DNA from: CAVORB01 sp964395315
GTDB lineage: Bacteria > Pseudomonadota > Gammaproteobacteria > Chromatiales > Chromatiaceae
Direction of reading: 5' to 3'
Length of the DNA stretch: 52,775 bases
Assembly (NCBI GenBank): GCA_964395315.1
Contig: CAYNBI010000011.1
Location: 1 to 52,775, forward strand
Shown: piece by piece, positions 25,163-33,905 of the stretch
Layout: each line of letters begins with the position of its first letter
How positions within the stretch are numbered: the stretch's first letter is position 1
The notes under the pieces: model-generated
The model's database searches: none
Told to the model about the DNA's origin: nothing
Seen by the model: only the letters and a program-made list of their open reading frames with translations
Made by a program: the position numbers and the translations under genes

Positions 25163-25198
25163 ACGCCCCGGCAGCGATGTCGGGGCGTCTTGTTCTTC
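25163..25198 (+). terminator. intrinsic terminator on the plus strand without an upstream gene
   Basis: ACGCCCCG (25163-25170) and CGGGGCGT (25181-25188) form a perfect 8-bp stem with a 10-base loop, followed by the T-rich CTTGTTCTT. No coding sequence on the plus strand precedes it for more than 500 bases. Confidence 0.65.
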
Positions 25199-25253
25199 GT
25201 GGTCTGTCCTCGTTAGGTGACCCCGGCGCCTGCTTACGGGCAGCGCCTCAGGC

Positions 25254-26405
25254 TTACTTGCAGAAACGCCTGATCAGCGCGCGCAGAAGCTCCAGGGTGG
25301 GGGGAATGCGGGCGGCCTCCAGGTACTCGTCCGGCTGGTGGGCCTGCGCGATGTTGCCGGGGCCAAGAACGATGGTCTCCGCGCCCAAACGGTTAAGGAA
25401 GGGTGCCTCGGTGCCGAAGCTCACGGCCTCGGCCGCATGTCCGGTCAGCGCCTCCCCGGCCCGCACGATGGCCGAATCCGCGGGGGTTTCGGTGGGCGGG
25501 ATGCCGGGGAAGAGCTCGGTCAGCTCCCACCCGAGCCCCCGTTGCTCGGCCACCGCCTTCACCCGCTGTGTTAGCTCACCGCGCAGCTCGCACATGTCCA
25601 GCCCGGGAAGCACCCGCAGATCGATGTGCAGCTCACATTCCCCGCAGATACGGTTGGGGTTGTCGCCGCCATGGATGTGTCCAAGGTTGACGGTCGGATG
25701 TGGTACCGGGAAGGCTGGGTGCGTGAATCTCCCGGCGAGCCCGCGCCGCCAGGCGATGATCTCGCTCATCACCGCGTGCATGCCGTCCAGTGCGTTCGTC
25801 CCCAGGCTCGGATCGCTCGCGTGGCCGGTGCGGCCGATGAGCCGAATCGCCACGCCCATCACCCCCTTGTGCGTGCGTACCGGCCTCAAGGACGTGGGCT
25901 CGCCGATCACCGCGTAGCGCCCCAGGGGTCTTCCGGCGTCCGCCAGCGCACGCGCGCCGTTCATCGACGATTCCTCGTCCGCCGTGGCCAGGATCACCAG
26001 CGGGTGCAGGAGGTCCTTGGACTTGAGGCTACGGGCGGCCTCGATCGCGAGGGCGAGGAAGGACTTCATATCCGCGGTGCCGAGCCCGTACAGGCGGCCC
26101 GAGTCCTCCGTGAGGCGGAAGGGGTCGTGGCTCCAGCGCTCCGGGTCGCAGGGCACCGTGTCGGTGTGGCCGGACAGCACCAGGCCCCCTGGGCCGGCGC
26201 CCAGGGTCGCGATCAGATTCGCCTTGGGCGGGTGCCCTGGCAGGGGCATGACCTCGGCGCGGAAGCCGGCCGATTCTAGCCACTCCGCCAGCAGGTCGAT
26301 CACGGCCCGGTTGCCCTGGTCCATTGCCGGTGTGACGCTGCTTACCGACGGTGTCGCGATCAAGCGCTCCAGCATCGCATGGAGGAGCGGGGCCTGTCTG
26401 CTCAT
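25254..26405 (-). CDS. argE: acetylornithine deacetylase
   Basis: A 383-residue M20-family metallohydrolase. It removes the acetyl group from N-acetylornithine in arginine synthesis. Metal-site motifs are visible: SGHTDTVP near 78-85, GTADMKSF, the general-base region TADEESSMNG, and GTEAPFLNRLG. The dimerisation part GRTGHASDPSLGTNALDGM is also typical. ATG 26405 is the natural start. No other arginine gene is adjacent. An N-acyl amino-acid deacylase of the same family is the main alternative. Confidence 0.92.
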   Translation of the reverse strand: MSRQAPLLHAMLERLIATPSVSSVTPAMDQGNRAVIDLLAEWLESAGFRAEVMPLPGHPPKANLIATLGAGPGGLVLSGHTDTVPCDPERWSHDPFRLTEDSGRLYGLGTADMKSFLALAIEAARSLKSKDLLHPLVILATADEESSMNGARALADAGRPLGRYAVIGEPTSLRPVRTHKGVMGVAIRLIGRTGHASDPSLGTNALDGMHAVMSEIIAWRRGLAGRFTHPAFPVPHPTVNLGHIHGGDNPNRICGECELHIDLRVLPGLDMCELRGELTQRVKAVAEQRGLGWELTELFPGIPPTETPADSAIVRAGEALTGHAAEAVSFGTEAPFLNRLGAETIVLGPGNIAQAHQPDEYLEAARIPPTLELLRALIRRFCK

Positions 26406-26649
26406 CGTGACTCCAGATCAGAGTTGCCCGCGACGCAGGCTATGCGCCCCCGCCTGGCTGCGTCAGTGGCGGCGCGGGTTTGTGGATGCATCGGCGACGG
26501 TGGATGCCCGCGGTGCCCGGGTTTGCTCACATCGCGAATCCCGGACAGCGGCAGCGTAAGAATCCCGAAATCCAGTCCCGCTATGGCGCGACATCCCCGT
26601 TCCGCGTCGGGAAGGTAACGCCGTACGCGATGCAAGCATCCTAGCGGCT

Positions 26650-27597
26650 TCAGTGCAGCGGAAAAACGTAGTTCATCCAGGAGGCCATGCGCAGGAGCAC
26701 CTTGCGCATGATTCCGACGTGGTGGAAGTGCTCCGTGTAGATCGCCGCTTGTCCGAACAGCCCGCCGGGGAGGCGTTGCTCCAGGAGGTCGGGATCGGAG
26801 ATCTTGATGGATACCGCGACGCGCCCGGGAATCGTTTGTTGGGCGAAACGCAGAAAGTCCGCGGTGGGCTGCATCTGGCCCTCGCCGATGACGGGAACGA
26901 TGAAGTCGACTTCGCCCTCGAGGATGGTCCCGGGCAGCGCGTCCAGCACGACCTCCGCGGCGTCACCCTTTCTGAGCCGGAGCAGGCTGTTCTGCCGGAA
27001 CCAGCCGACAAAGGTGCCTTCCTGCTTGTGGACGAAGGTCATGAGCGGGCGCAGGGGGAGGGCCAGCATTCCGGGGCGCAGATTGAGCTGGGTGACGATT
27101 CCGTCGGTCGGCGCCCGCACGACGGTCTGCTCTAGATTGAATTCGGCGTCCGCCAGCTTGGCCTGCAGCTCATCCACCCTGGCGCGGGCCTGGTCGACGC
27201 TGCGCTCGCTCGCGGTCCGCTTGGTGAATAGCTCCTCGGCCCGCACCAGATCCTTCTTCGCGGCGTCGAGCTCTCCCTTGATCCCCCTGAGCTCGTCCTC
27301 GAAGGGCGCCGGGTCGATCCGTAGCAGGACGTCACCCATTTTGAGCCGCGTGTTTGCTTGTACCGGCACATCAACCACCCGCCCGCGGACCTCGGCGATG
27401 ATCGGCGTGGTCGCGTAATACTGGCGGACGACCTCCGTGTAGGGATGGTTGTAGTTCATGAGGAGCAGCAGCGCGCCGATGATGACCACGCCACCAAGCA
27501 CCGCGGTCGGCACCGTCCACTTGTTGAGTGGGATGCGGAAGATCTTGAAGACAGCGACGCAGACTGCCGCGTAGGTAAGGATGAGCAGAAGGTCCAT
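26650..27597 (-). CDS. YiaV-type HlyD-family inner-membrane protein
   Basis: A 315-residue membrane-fusion-type protein. Two hydrophobic segments near the N-terminus (LLILTYAAVCVAVFKIF and VPTAVLGGVVIIGALLLLM) are followed by the biotinyl-lipoyl-like halves (IIAEVRGRVVDVPVQANTRLK and VRAPTDGIVTQLNLRPGML) flanking a coiled-coil hairpin (ELDAAKKDLVRAEELFTKR through ADAEFNLEQTV). The two-segment N-terminus and the adjoining DUF3302 gene point to YiaV. Such adaptors normally work with a transporter, but none of the usual partners is adjacent. Transport substrate unknown. Confidence 0.88.
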   Translation of the reverse strand: MDLLLILTYAAVCVAVFKIFRIPLNKWTVPTAVLGGVVIIGALLLLMNYNHPYTEVVRQYYATTPIIAEVRGRVVDVPVQANTRLKMGDVLLRIDPAPFEDELRGIKGELDAAKKDLVRAEELFTKRTASERSVDQARARVDELQAKLADAEFNLEQTVVRAPTDGIVTQLNLRPGMLALPLRPLMTFVHKQEGTFVGWFRQNSLLRLRKGDAAEVVLDALPGTILEGEVDFIVPVIGEGQMQPTADFLRFAQQTIPGRVAVSIKISDPDLLEQRLPGGLFGQAAIYTEHFHHVGIMRKVLLRMASWMNYVFPLH

Positions 27598-27606
27598 GGT
27601 GGCCGC

Positions 27607-27942
27607 TCAGTCTCCGGTGGGTTTGTCCAGGGCCTCAAGGCGGGCGGACACGGCCGCGAGCTCCGCCTTGAGCTCCGAAATAGCCTCGGCCGTGGTCGGG
27701 TGCGGACTGTGGAATCCCCAGCCCCGATCCTCTCGGTAGAGGGTCGCCCAAATCCACAGGAAGGGCCACAGGACGTGGAGGGTGAACAGGCTGATCCAGC
27801 CGGCGACGTGAATGGCGTCTTGCTGCGGATGATTCCTGCGTTTGGCGATCTCGTAGGGGATGTCGTGGATGGCGATGATGCCGTAGAAGAGCACGATCGC
27901 GACGAAAAACAGGAGTCCCAGCGCGAAGTAGTCGAGAAACAT
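27607..27942 (-). CDS. YiaW-type DUF3302 membrane protein
   Basis: A 111-residue protein with two membrane segments (YFALGLLFFVAIVLFYGIIAI and WISLFTLHVLWPFLWIWATLY) separated by a short basic loop, and a C-terminal helix ISELKAELAAVSARLEALD that could form a coiled coil. It matches the YiaW/DUF3302 family, which regularly accompanies YiaV. The gene ends 9 bases before the YiaV start, so the two are co-transcribed. Function unknown. Confidence 0.88.
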   Translation of the reverse strand: MFLDYFALGLLFFVAIVLFYGIIAIHDIPYEIAKRRNHPQQDAIHVAGWISLFTLHVLWPFLWIWATLYREDRGWGFHSPHPTTAEAISELKAELAAVSARLEALDKPTGD

Positions 27943-28048
27943 GGTTCAAGTCCCGGGGTTGCAGGCTAGCGAGACCGGCGACACCCCGTCGCCGGATGCC
28001 CTCGCCGGACGCTTGGAGCGCCGTCCACCAGAATACTCGCGCGGGGGA

Positions 28049-28333
28049 TCAGCCTTGCGATCCCTGCTCGTTCTCCAGCGCCTTTTCGGTTATGCCGTGA
28101 TAGAGGCTCAGGGCGCGGGCGTAGATGTCCTGCAGGTCGGGCCGCTCGTCGACGAACCGCTTCATTTCCTCGGCGTCCTGCAGGACCTCCTCCAGGAACT
28201 CGAGGTCGAAGTCGTTGAGCTTCTCCCCGCGATCGACCTTCTCCTTGATGTCCAGCGCCCGCGGTAGCCTGATTTTCTCGAATCGATCGAGGACGGCGAC
28301 AATCACGCCGTCGTCTCGGGAAACTTCGTTCAT
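28049..28333 (-). CDS. small acidic hypothetical protein, 94 aa
   Basis: ATG 28333 is preceded by GGGAGGA and gives a 94-residue, strongly charged, helical protein beginning MNEVSRDDGVIVAVLDRFEK. LDIKEKVDRGEKLNDFDLEFLEEVLQDAEEMKRFVDERP dominates the middle. There is no signal peptide, membrane segment or cysteine. I recognise no family. It lies between the YiaVW pair and the BT1-type transporter on the same strand and may belong to their operon. Confidence 0.75.
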   Translation of the reverse strand: MNEVSRDDGVIVAVLDRFEKIRLPRALDIKEKVDRGEKLNDFDLEFLEEVLQDAEEMKRFVDERPDLQDIYARALSLYHGITEKALENEQGSQG

Positions 28334-28414
28334 GAACAATCCTCCCAGGGGGTTGGGGCCGTCGTCGCGACGGCGCTCTCGCACTCAGACTAGCATGGAG
28401 CGGGATGCCCGGCC

Positions 28415-30040
28415 TCAGGCGGAACGCAACCGCGTCATCTTCACCAGCAGGATCGCGGTCAGCGGCAGCACCAGTGTCAGGATCGTGACCGAGATCATCA
28501 GCCAGCCAAGCTCCGAGTAGTCCGCCGGCACCGTGATCTCGCCCGTCGTCCGGTCCTCGACCTCACGGGTGACGGTGAAGATCTGATTCATATACTTGGT
28601 GCCGAGCTGGCTCAGGGAAAGGGCGAGGTTGGTGAAGGAGGCCATCACGGCGAAAAAGGTCGCCTTCAGATTGGCGGGGGCGGAGTTGGCGATCCAGGCC
28701 AGCATGGGGATCATGGCGATCTGTCCCAGGGGTGACTCGATGGCCGTGTCCACCAGGGCGATGAAGCGGGCATCCACAACGCCCCCGGTGTGGGCCGCCG
28801 TCCACTCGTGCAAGCCGTAGTACATGCCGACGATGGGCAGGGCGAGGACGGTGCTGACGAGGGTAAGGAAGCCGACGATGTAGGCGATGGACTTCTCGGC
28901 CATGAAGCGGCGGAAGATGAACATGCCGAACAGCGTGAGCCCGCTGCTGATGAGGGAGAGCACGGACAGGAACTGCTGGTCGAAGCCGAGCTCGTCGATG
29001 AACCACCAGGTCTGTCCCGCCCCCGCGTTGGGCATGGCGCGGTAAACGAAGATGATGATGGCCGTGCCGATCAGCACTCGGCGTGCCTCCGGCTCCAGCT
29101 CCCGCATCAGGCGGGCGATCAGGAAGATCAGGATCGCCATGGAGCCGGCAAAGATAATCTCCTGATTGAACGGCACCTCCCCCAGGCCCATGGACAGGGT
29201 GAAGACCACGAAGACCAGGCTGCCGCCGAGGATCCACCAGTTGGGCTCGGTCGTCTCCGTGTGGCCGTGGACCATCTCCTCGGCGGTCAGGGCGTCGAAG
29301 CCGTGGGCGCGCAGGCGCTTCAGCTCGCGGCGCGTGAGCATGCCTCCCAGCAGCACACCCGTGACCGAGACGACGGGAATCAGAAGCGCCAGCTCGTAGA
29401 TGCGGACGTAAATCGCCGCCTTCTCCGCCTCGGGCATGGACTCCACGCCCTGGAACAGCAGGACGTTGAGCAGGGCGACGAAAACGCTGCCGCCGATGAT
29501 GGCGACGCGCCCCAGGGTCTGCATGGTGGTGTGCATCAGGCGCCGGGTGCCGGCGGGGAAGGGGTGGCCTTCCCGGTCCACGGCGGGGACCGCCTCGACG
29601 GTCATGGCATCGGCCACCACGTCTTGCACCACATAGCCGGTGGGGGCGAGCAGGGCGCTCAGCACGTACCAGGCCTCCAACGGCATGATTGCGCCCATGG
29701 TCTCCGGTTGGGCGAGCAGGCCCACCATGATTGTCAGGCTGCCCGCGATCAGCCCCGCGCCGACGTAGACCAGCGCCGATTTATAGCGCCAGATCAGGTC
29801 CACCAGATGACCGAGGGGCATCTTCAGCGCCCAGGGGATGCCAGCCCAGAATCCCAGCGCCGCCAGGAACTCGGCCGACAGCCCTAGGTAGTCCTTGACG
29901 AAGAAGGTGCCGACGATGCTGGTCAGGCCGGAGACGCCTGCCGCAACGTAAACCATCAGCGGGGGCAGATAGGACAGCCGGAATTCCCTCCCCAGCTCCA
30001 GGATGGTGCGGTCGAACCAGTGGTAGGCGCGGCGAAACAT
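28415..30040 (-). CDS. BT1-family (folate/biopterin-type) MFS transporter
   Basis: A 541-residue membrane protein with about twelve or more hydrophobic segments. The family signature is GYVVQDVVADAMTVE near residue 135-150, with an early FFVKDYLGLSAEFLAALGFWAGIPWALKMPLG. BT1-family members carry folates or pterins in protists and plants; bacterial substrates are largely untested. Two soluble loops (about 155-175 and 235-265) are larger than in most MFS proteins. It is divergent from pbpG. Confidence 0.87.
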   Translation of the reverse strand: MFRRAYHWFDRTILELGREFRLSYLPPLMVYVAAGVSGLTSIVGTFFVKDYLGLSAEFLAALGFWAGIPWALKMPLGHLVDLIWRYKSALVYVGAGLIAGSLTIMVGLLAQPETMGAIMPLEAWYVLSALLAPTGYVVQDVVADAMTVEAVPAVDREGHPFPAGTRRLMHTTMQTLGRVAIIGGSVFVALLNVLLFQGVESMPEAEKAAIYVRIYELALLIPVVSVTGVLLGGMLTRRELKRLRAHGFDALTAEEMVHGHTETTEPNWWILGGSLVFVVFTLSMGLGEVPFNQEIIFAGSMAILIFLIARLMRELEPEARRVLIGTAIIIFVYRAMPNAGAGQTWWFIDELGFDQQFLSVLSLISSGLTLFGMFIFRRFMAEKSIAYIVGFLTLVSTVLALPIVGMYYGLHEWTAAHTGGVVDARFIALVDTAIESPLGQIAMIPMLAWIANSAPANLKATFFAVMASFTNLALSLSQLGTKYMNQIFTVTREVEDRTTGEITVPADYSELGWLMISVTILTLVLPLTAILLVKMTRLRSA

Positions 30041-30108
30041 GGCGCGGGAGCATACGGGCGCCCACGGGGTTTGGCAAACCGCCGCGTTCGCTCGTCCGTG
30101 CGGCTGTC

Positions 30109-30136
30109 TTGGACGATACCGGGGTCGTGCTATATT
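30109..30136 (+). promoter_or_regulatory. sigma70 promoter of pbpG
   Basis: TTGGAC (30109-30114) and TATATT (30131-30136) are 16 bases apart, about 75 bases before the pbpG start. This is one of the better sigma70 matches in the window. Confidence 0.65.
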
Positions 30137-30208
30137 CCCGCGCGGCGCTGTGGTAAGCAGTGCGGCTGGTACAAACGCCCTTGTCTCATTGTCACCTTAC
30201 TCAGAGAA

Positions 30209-31174
30209 ATGCGGATGTCATCGATCTCGTATTCATTCGCCCAACGCCCTGCCTGGCGGCAGTTGTTGGGTCTCCTGTTGGGCCTCGGTATCCTGGTTGT
30301 CGCGCGTGCCGAGACGGTGATCTTCGGCGCCGCACCTGTGCGTGCGCCAACGGATTGGGGTCTGCTCGACGCGACCGGACTGCAGCTGCGCTCCGCGGCG
30401 GCGCTGGTTGTGGATGACCAGGGGCGTGTCGTCTACGAAAAGCACGCCAGGCAAGTCAAGCCGATCGCCTCGATCACCAAGCTGATGACGGCCATGGTGG
30501 TGCTCGACGCCGGGTTGCCGATGGACGAGCCGATCACGATCCTGGAGGCCGACCGTGACCGGCTCCGCAACAGCCGCTCTCGCTTGCGCACCGGCAATGC
30601 CAGGCTGACGCGGGCGGAGATGCTGGCGGTGGCCCTCATGTCCTCCGACAACCGGGCCGCCTCGGCCCTCGGGCGAACCTCCCTGCCGGGGGGCACGCGG
30701 GCGTTCGTGCAGGCCATGAACCGCAAGGCTCAAGCGCTCGGGATGCTCGATTCACATTTCGCCGACGCCAGTGGTCTTGCCGCCGCCAACCGCGCCACCG
30801 CGGAAGACCTGGGCAAGATGGTGCGGGCGGCCGCCCGCTATCCCTTCATCCGGCAGGCGACGACGCGGGAGAGGATGGAGGTCAACCCGTACGGCAACGG
30901 CTTCACGCTGGAGTACCGCAACACGAATCCGCTGGTACGCAACGCCAGCCCCGACTGGCGGATACGGCTGAGCAAGACCGGCTACATCAACGAGGCCGGG
31001 CGCTGTCTCGTCATGCAGGCGGACATCGCCGGGCGTTCGTTTTCCATCGTGTTGCTGGACTCTTCCGGCAAGCTCACGCCGGTCGGCGACTCCAACCGCC
31101 TGCGAAAGTGGCTGGAATCGGAGCTCGGCAAGGAGCGCCACAGTGGTACGGGAAGGGCGGGAGGGGCGGGTTAG
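30209..31174 (+). CDS. pbpG: D-alanyl-D-alanine endopeptidase (PBP7 type)
   Basis: A 321-residue S11-family penicillin-binding protein. The active-site motifs are S88-I-T-K91 in ASITKLMTA, S146-D-N148 and K256-T-G258 in LSKTGYINEAG. A signal peptide (LLGLLLGLGILVVARAET) is near the N-terminus. PBP7 cuts DD-cross-links in the murein sacculus. The start is ATG 30209 or 30215; the region above them is not coding-like. A terminator follows 18 bases after the stop. Confidence 0.92.
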   Translation: MRMSSISYSFAQRPAWRQLLGLLLGLGILVVARAETVIFGAAPVRAPTDWGLLDATGLQLRSAAALVVDDQGRVVYEKHARQVKPIASITKLMTAMVVLDAGLPMDEPITILEADRDRLRNSRSRLRTGNARLTRAEMLAVALMSSDNRAASALGRTSLPGGTRAFVQAMNRKAQALGMLDSHFADASGLAAANRATAEDLGKMVRAAARYPFIRQATTRERMEVNPYGNGFTLEYRNTNPLVRNASPDWRIRLSKTGYINEAGRCLVMQADIAGRSFSIVLLDSSGKLTPVGDSNRLRKWLESELGKERHSGTGRAGGAG

Positions 31175-31192
31175 CCGCGCCAGCGAGAGGTT

Positions 31193-31222
31193 CCCCCGTG
31201 TCCGTGGGGGCTTCATTTTTTT
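31193..31222 (+). terminator. intrinsic terminator of pbpG
   Basis: CCCCC (31193-31197) and GGGGG (31206-31210), extendable by G-T pairs, are followed by a run of seven T (31216-31222). Confidence 0.65.
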
Positions 31223-31396
31223 ATCGGTGACGCGCTCGAAAACGGCACTGCCTCTATGTGCCGCCGCAAGCGCTGAATCGATCGGCGCCTCCCAAGCCGT
31301 GGGTTTGCTAATCTTCATCGCAACACCCGACGCAAAGAACGCGATAGCGGTTGGTATCCGCAGTGATGTCTGGTGTCCACCATCGAGGAGAAAAAG

Positions 31397-31825
31397 TTGA
31401 GAAAGATCAAAGATCTGCTGGATGAGAAAGGGCGCGAGGTCTGGTCCATCAGTCCGGATTCAACCGTGTACGACGCGATGAAGCTGATGGCCGACAAGGA
31501 GATCGGTTCACTCGCGGTGCTGGAGGACGGACGGCTGGTGGGACTGATTTCCGAGCGTGACTATGCCCGTAACGTGATTCTGAAGGGACGCTCGTCGAAG
31601 GACACGCCCGTCAGAGAGATCATGGAGCGGCGGCCGGTCTGCGCTACGCCGGACGAGAGTGTGGAGGAGTCCATGGCCGTGATGACCGACAAGCGTACCC
31701 GCCACCTTCCGGTCATCGAAGGCGACAAGCTGATCGGCATCATCTCGATCGGCGACCTGGTCAAGGCCATCATTTCCGATCAGGAATTCACCATCGAGCA
31801 GCTGGTGAACTACATCAGCGGCTGA
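31397..31825 (+). CDS. tandem CBS-domain protein
   Basis: Two CBS domains make up almost the whole protein: VWSISPDSTVYDAMKLMADKEIGSLAVLEDGRLVGLISERDYAR and the repeat VREIMERRPVCATPDESVEESMAVMTDKRTRHLPVIEGDKLIGIISIGDLVK. CBS pairs bind adenosyl ligands and act as energy or ionic-strength sensors. I prefer the TTG at 31397 (MRKIKDLLDEKG), which has GAGGAG six bases upstream; a GTG at 31373 would add eight residues but lacks a ribosome site. It stands alone and its partner is unknown. Confidence 0.9.
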   Translation: MRKIKDLLDEKGREVWSISPDSTVYDAMKLMADKEIGSLAVLEDGRLVGLISERDYARNVILKGRSSKDTPVREIMERRPVCATPDESVEESMAVMTDKRTRHLPVIEGDKLIGIISIGDLVKAIISDQEFTIEQLVNYISG

Positions 31826-31871
31826 GCTCGGCGCGCCCCGGGCGATTGCCTGGTCCGGGCGCCAGCCGGGG

Positions 31872-33092
31872 TCAGGTGTAGAGGAGGAAGTCCGCTCGGG
31901 ACTGTAACCAGGCTTCCTCGTCCGATCTCATCCTGGACTCCAGGTCTCCTGGCTCGGCCCCGGGGTCGTCCACCCACTCACGCAGAAAGGTCCCGCCGCT
32001 CAGCAGGTCGATGGCCAGGCGCTCCGACTCGTACTCGTACGGGAAATTGCGCCAGATTCCGTAGTCCGCGCGCTCGGCGCGGATCGCCTTGAGGAGCAGC
32101 GCGGCGATCCGATAAGGTCGGAACCGGTCATGCCGGTAGTGCTCATTGTCGGTGTGGATCTGGATTCCGGAGCAGAGCCTCCCCGCGTGCTTGTGGAAGG
32201 TGGGCTCGAACCAGCACGGGCGCAGGATGCAGCCTTGCAGCCAATCCTCCCGCAGCGCGGACATGCGCCGCAGGATGCGCTCGAAATCGATGTCCGGCGC
32301 GCCGATCACCTCCAGCGCGGTCGTCGTTCCGCGGCCTTCCGAGAGGGTGGTTCCCTCGAACAGGACGGTGCCCGGGAAGCAGCGCGCCATGTTCAGACTG
32401 GACGCGTTGGGGCTGGGATTGACCCAGGACGCCCGATGCAGGGGCCAGCCGTATCCGGGGCCTTCCGCTGGACGATAGCCGTCCATCGGTACCACCCGGA
32501 GGTCGAGGTCCAGTCCGTTCTCGGCGGCGATCCAGTAAGCGACCTCGCCAAAGGTGAGCCCGTGGCGCATGATCAGGGCCGCGGCGCCGACGAAGCTCTC
32601 CCAGCCGGGCTCGAGAATGGTGCCCTCCACCGGCCGTCCGGCGGGGTTGGGGCGGTCCAGCACCCAGACCGACTTACCGCTCGCCGCGCAGGCTTCGAGC
32701 ACGTAGGCGAGGGTGGTGACGTAGGTGTAGATGCGGGTGCCTATGTCCTGCAGGTCCACCAGCAGCACGTCGAAGTCGCCCAGCATTGCGGCGGTCGGAT
32801 AGCGCACCTCGCCGTAGAGGCTGTGAACCGGGATGCCGTGGCGGGGGTCCAGGTAGTCCGCCGTCTCGACCATGTTGTCCTGCTTGTCTCCGCGCATCCC
32901 GTGCTGGGGGCCGAAGGCGGAGGTGATCGTCAGCCCGGGGCAAGCGATCAGCGCGTCGAGACTGTGGCGGTATTCTCGCGTCATGGAGGCCGCGTGGCCG
33001 AGCAGGGCGAGCCTCCGGCCGCTTAGCTCCGCGCGGAGTCGCGGGCTGTCCAGGAGGACGTCGATACCGTTTCTGTGGGTGCGCTCGGTCAT
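31872..33092 (-). CDS. DUF1343/NamZ-like protein
   Basis: A 406-residue protein of the DUF1343 family, whose characterised member NamZ is an exo-beta-N-acetylmuramidase. Conserved segments are FGPQHGMRGDKQDN, HSLYGEVRYPTAAML, LLVDLQDIGTRIYTYVTTL, VLDRPNPAGR, EGTTLSEGRGTTTALE and CSGIQIHTDN. There is no signal peptide, so it is probably cytosolic and may recycle muropeptides or sugars. The reaction here is inferred from family membership. Confidence 0.9.
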   Translation of the reverse strand: MTERTHRNGIDVLLDSPRLRAELSGRRLALLGHAASMTREYRHSLDALIACPGLTITSAFGPQHGMRGDKQDNMVETADYLDPRHGIPVHSLYGEVRYPTAAMLGDFDVLLVDLQDIGTRIYTYVTTLAYVLEACAASGKSVWVLDRPNPAGRPVEGTILEPGWESFVGAAALIMRHGLTFGEVAYWIAAENGLDLDLRVVPMDGYRPAEGPGYGWPLHRASWVNPSPNASSLNMARCFPGTVLFEGTTLSEGRGTTTALEVIGAPDIDFERILRRMSALREDWLQGCILRPCWFEPTFHKHAGRLCSGIQIHTDNEHYRHDRFRPYRIAALLLKAIRAERADYGIWRNFPYEYESERLAIDLLSGGTFLREWVDDPGAEPGDLESRMRSDEEAWLQSRADFLLYT

Positions 33093-33324
33093 GTGGGTTG
33101 GCGATTTCTTTCGCGAACGTGGGCGGACTCCGGTTCCTCTGCCCGGGCGTGGGGAGTCTAACCCAATGTCTGCTGTCTGGGGCCGGGTGGCGGTGCATAC
33201 AGACTGTTCGGAATCGGGACGGGGGGTGGCGCGGTCTCAGGCCCTGAAGTCGATCTCGAGCACTGATCGGCTGGGAGCCGGCGTATGGGAGGAGAACGGT
33301 AGGTTGGTCGGAGCCCCCTGCCGG

Positions 33325-33645
33325 CTATCGCTGACGGCAGCCGCTGATCTCCATGTAGGCCTTGTGGGACGCCTGATCTGCTTTGCGCCAGTAGGCAAGC
33401 TGAACGCCGACACCCCGTTTGCTCTCGCGGTGGACGACGACGCCCCGCAGCCGATGCTCCCGCCCCTCCGCCTGAAACCGCAGATCGAGGATGCCGCTGA
33501 GGCGATCGGGTGCCCTTGCCTTGAGGAACACGCCCTCTTGACTGGCGTTCGAACTCCAGTACCGGCCCATGCGCCGGGTCAGGTCGTACACCTCGAAGGG
33601 TATGCTGACAGGGACTCGTGTGCTGCGACGTAGGTTATTGTTCAT
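33325..33645 (-). CDS. single-domain PilZ protein
   Basis: A 106-residue PilZ protein. The c-di-GMP binding signature is complete: R6-x-x-x-R10 (RRSTR) and N33-x-S35-x-x-G38 (NASQEG). GVGVQLAYW closes the barrel. ATG 33645 follows GGGGGA. As a single-domain PilZ it would relay c-di-GMP to a partner protein. Its neighbours (NamZ-like, histidine kinase) do not reveal the partner. Confidence 0.88.
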   Translation of the reverse strand: MNNNLRRSTRVPVSIPFEVYDLTRRMGRYWSSNASQEGVFLKARAPDRLSGILDLRFQAEGREHRLRGVVVHRESKRGVGVQLAYWRKADQASHKAYMEISGCRQR

Positions 33646-33905
33646 GGTGTTCCCCCGGCGTCGAAGTCTGCGGGAGCCTTCTCTCGGGCCCCGGCCGGGC
33701 GCCGGGGTGCGGCTGGCGGAATGCGGCTCCCCTGTTAACAAAGACTAGTAAGACGCAGCGGAAACGTCTGTAGGAGAAAGCCTCGGACTTTGTAAGGGAT
33801 CGCGGCGCTTGCTGCCCGACTGCAGTCTCCGAAGGCGGTTCCAGGCCTGAAGCGCAAGCGGTCCAGCGCGGCCAGAGCGTGACCTTCGGCCCCGACCGCC
33901 CAGCC

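Larger units (their letters stand above)
24665..25253. other. gene-free stretch with hairpins and two terminators
   Basis: No open frame here looks like a gene on either strand. It contains a minus-strand terminator (24714-24750), the inverted repeat TGGCAAG/CTTGCCA (25086-25092 with 25117-25123), the weak hairpin CCTGT/ACAGG, and a plus-strand terminator (25163-25198). A structured transcript on the plus strand between about 24800 and 25198 would fit; TATGAT at 24813-24818 is a possible -10 but without a good -35. Confidence 0.5.
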
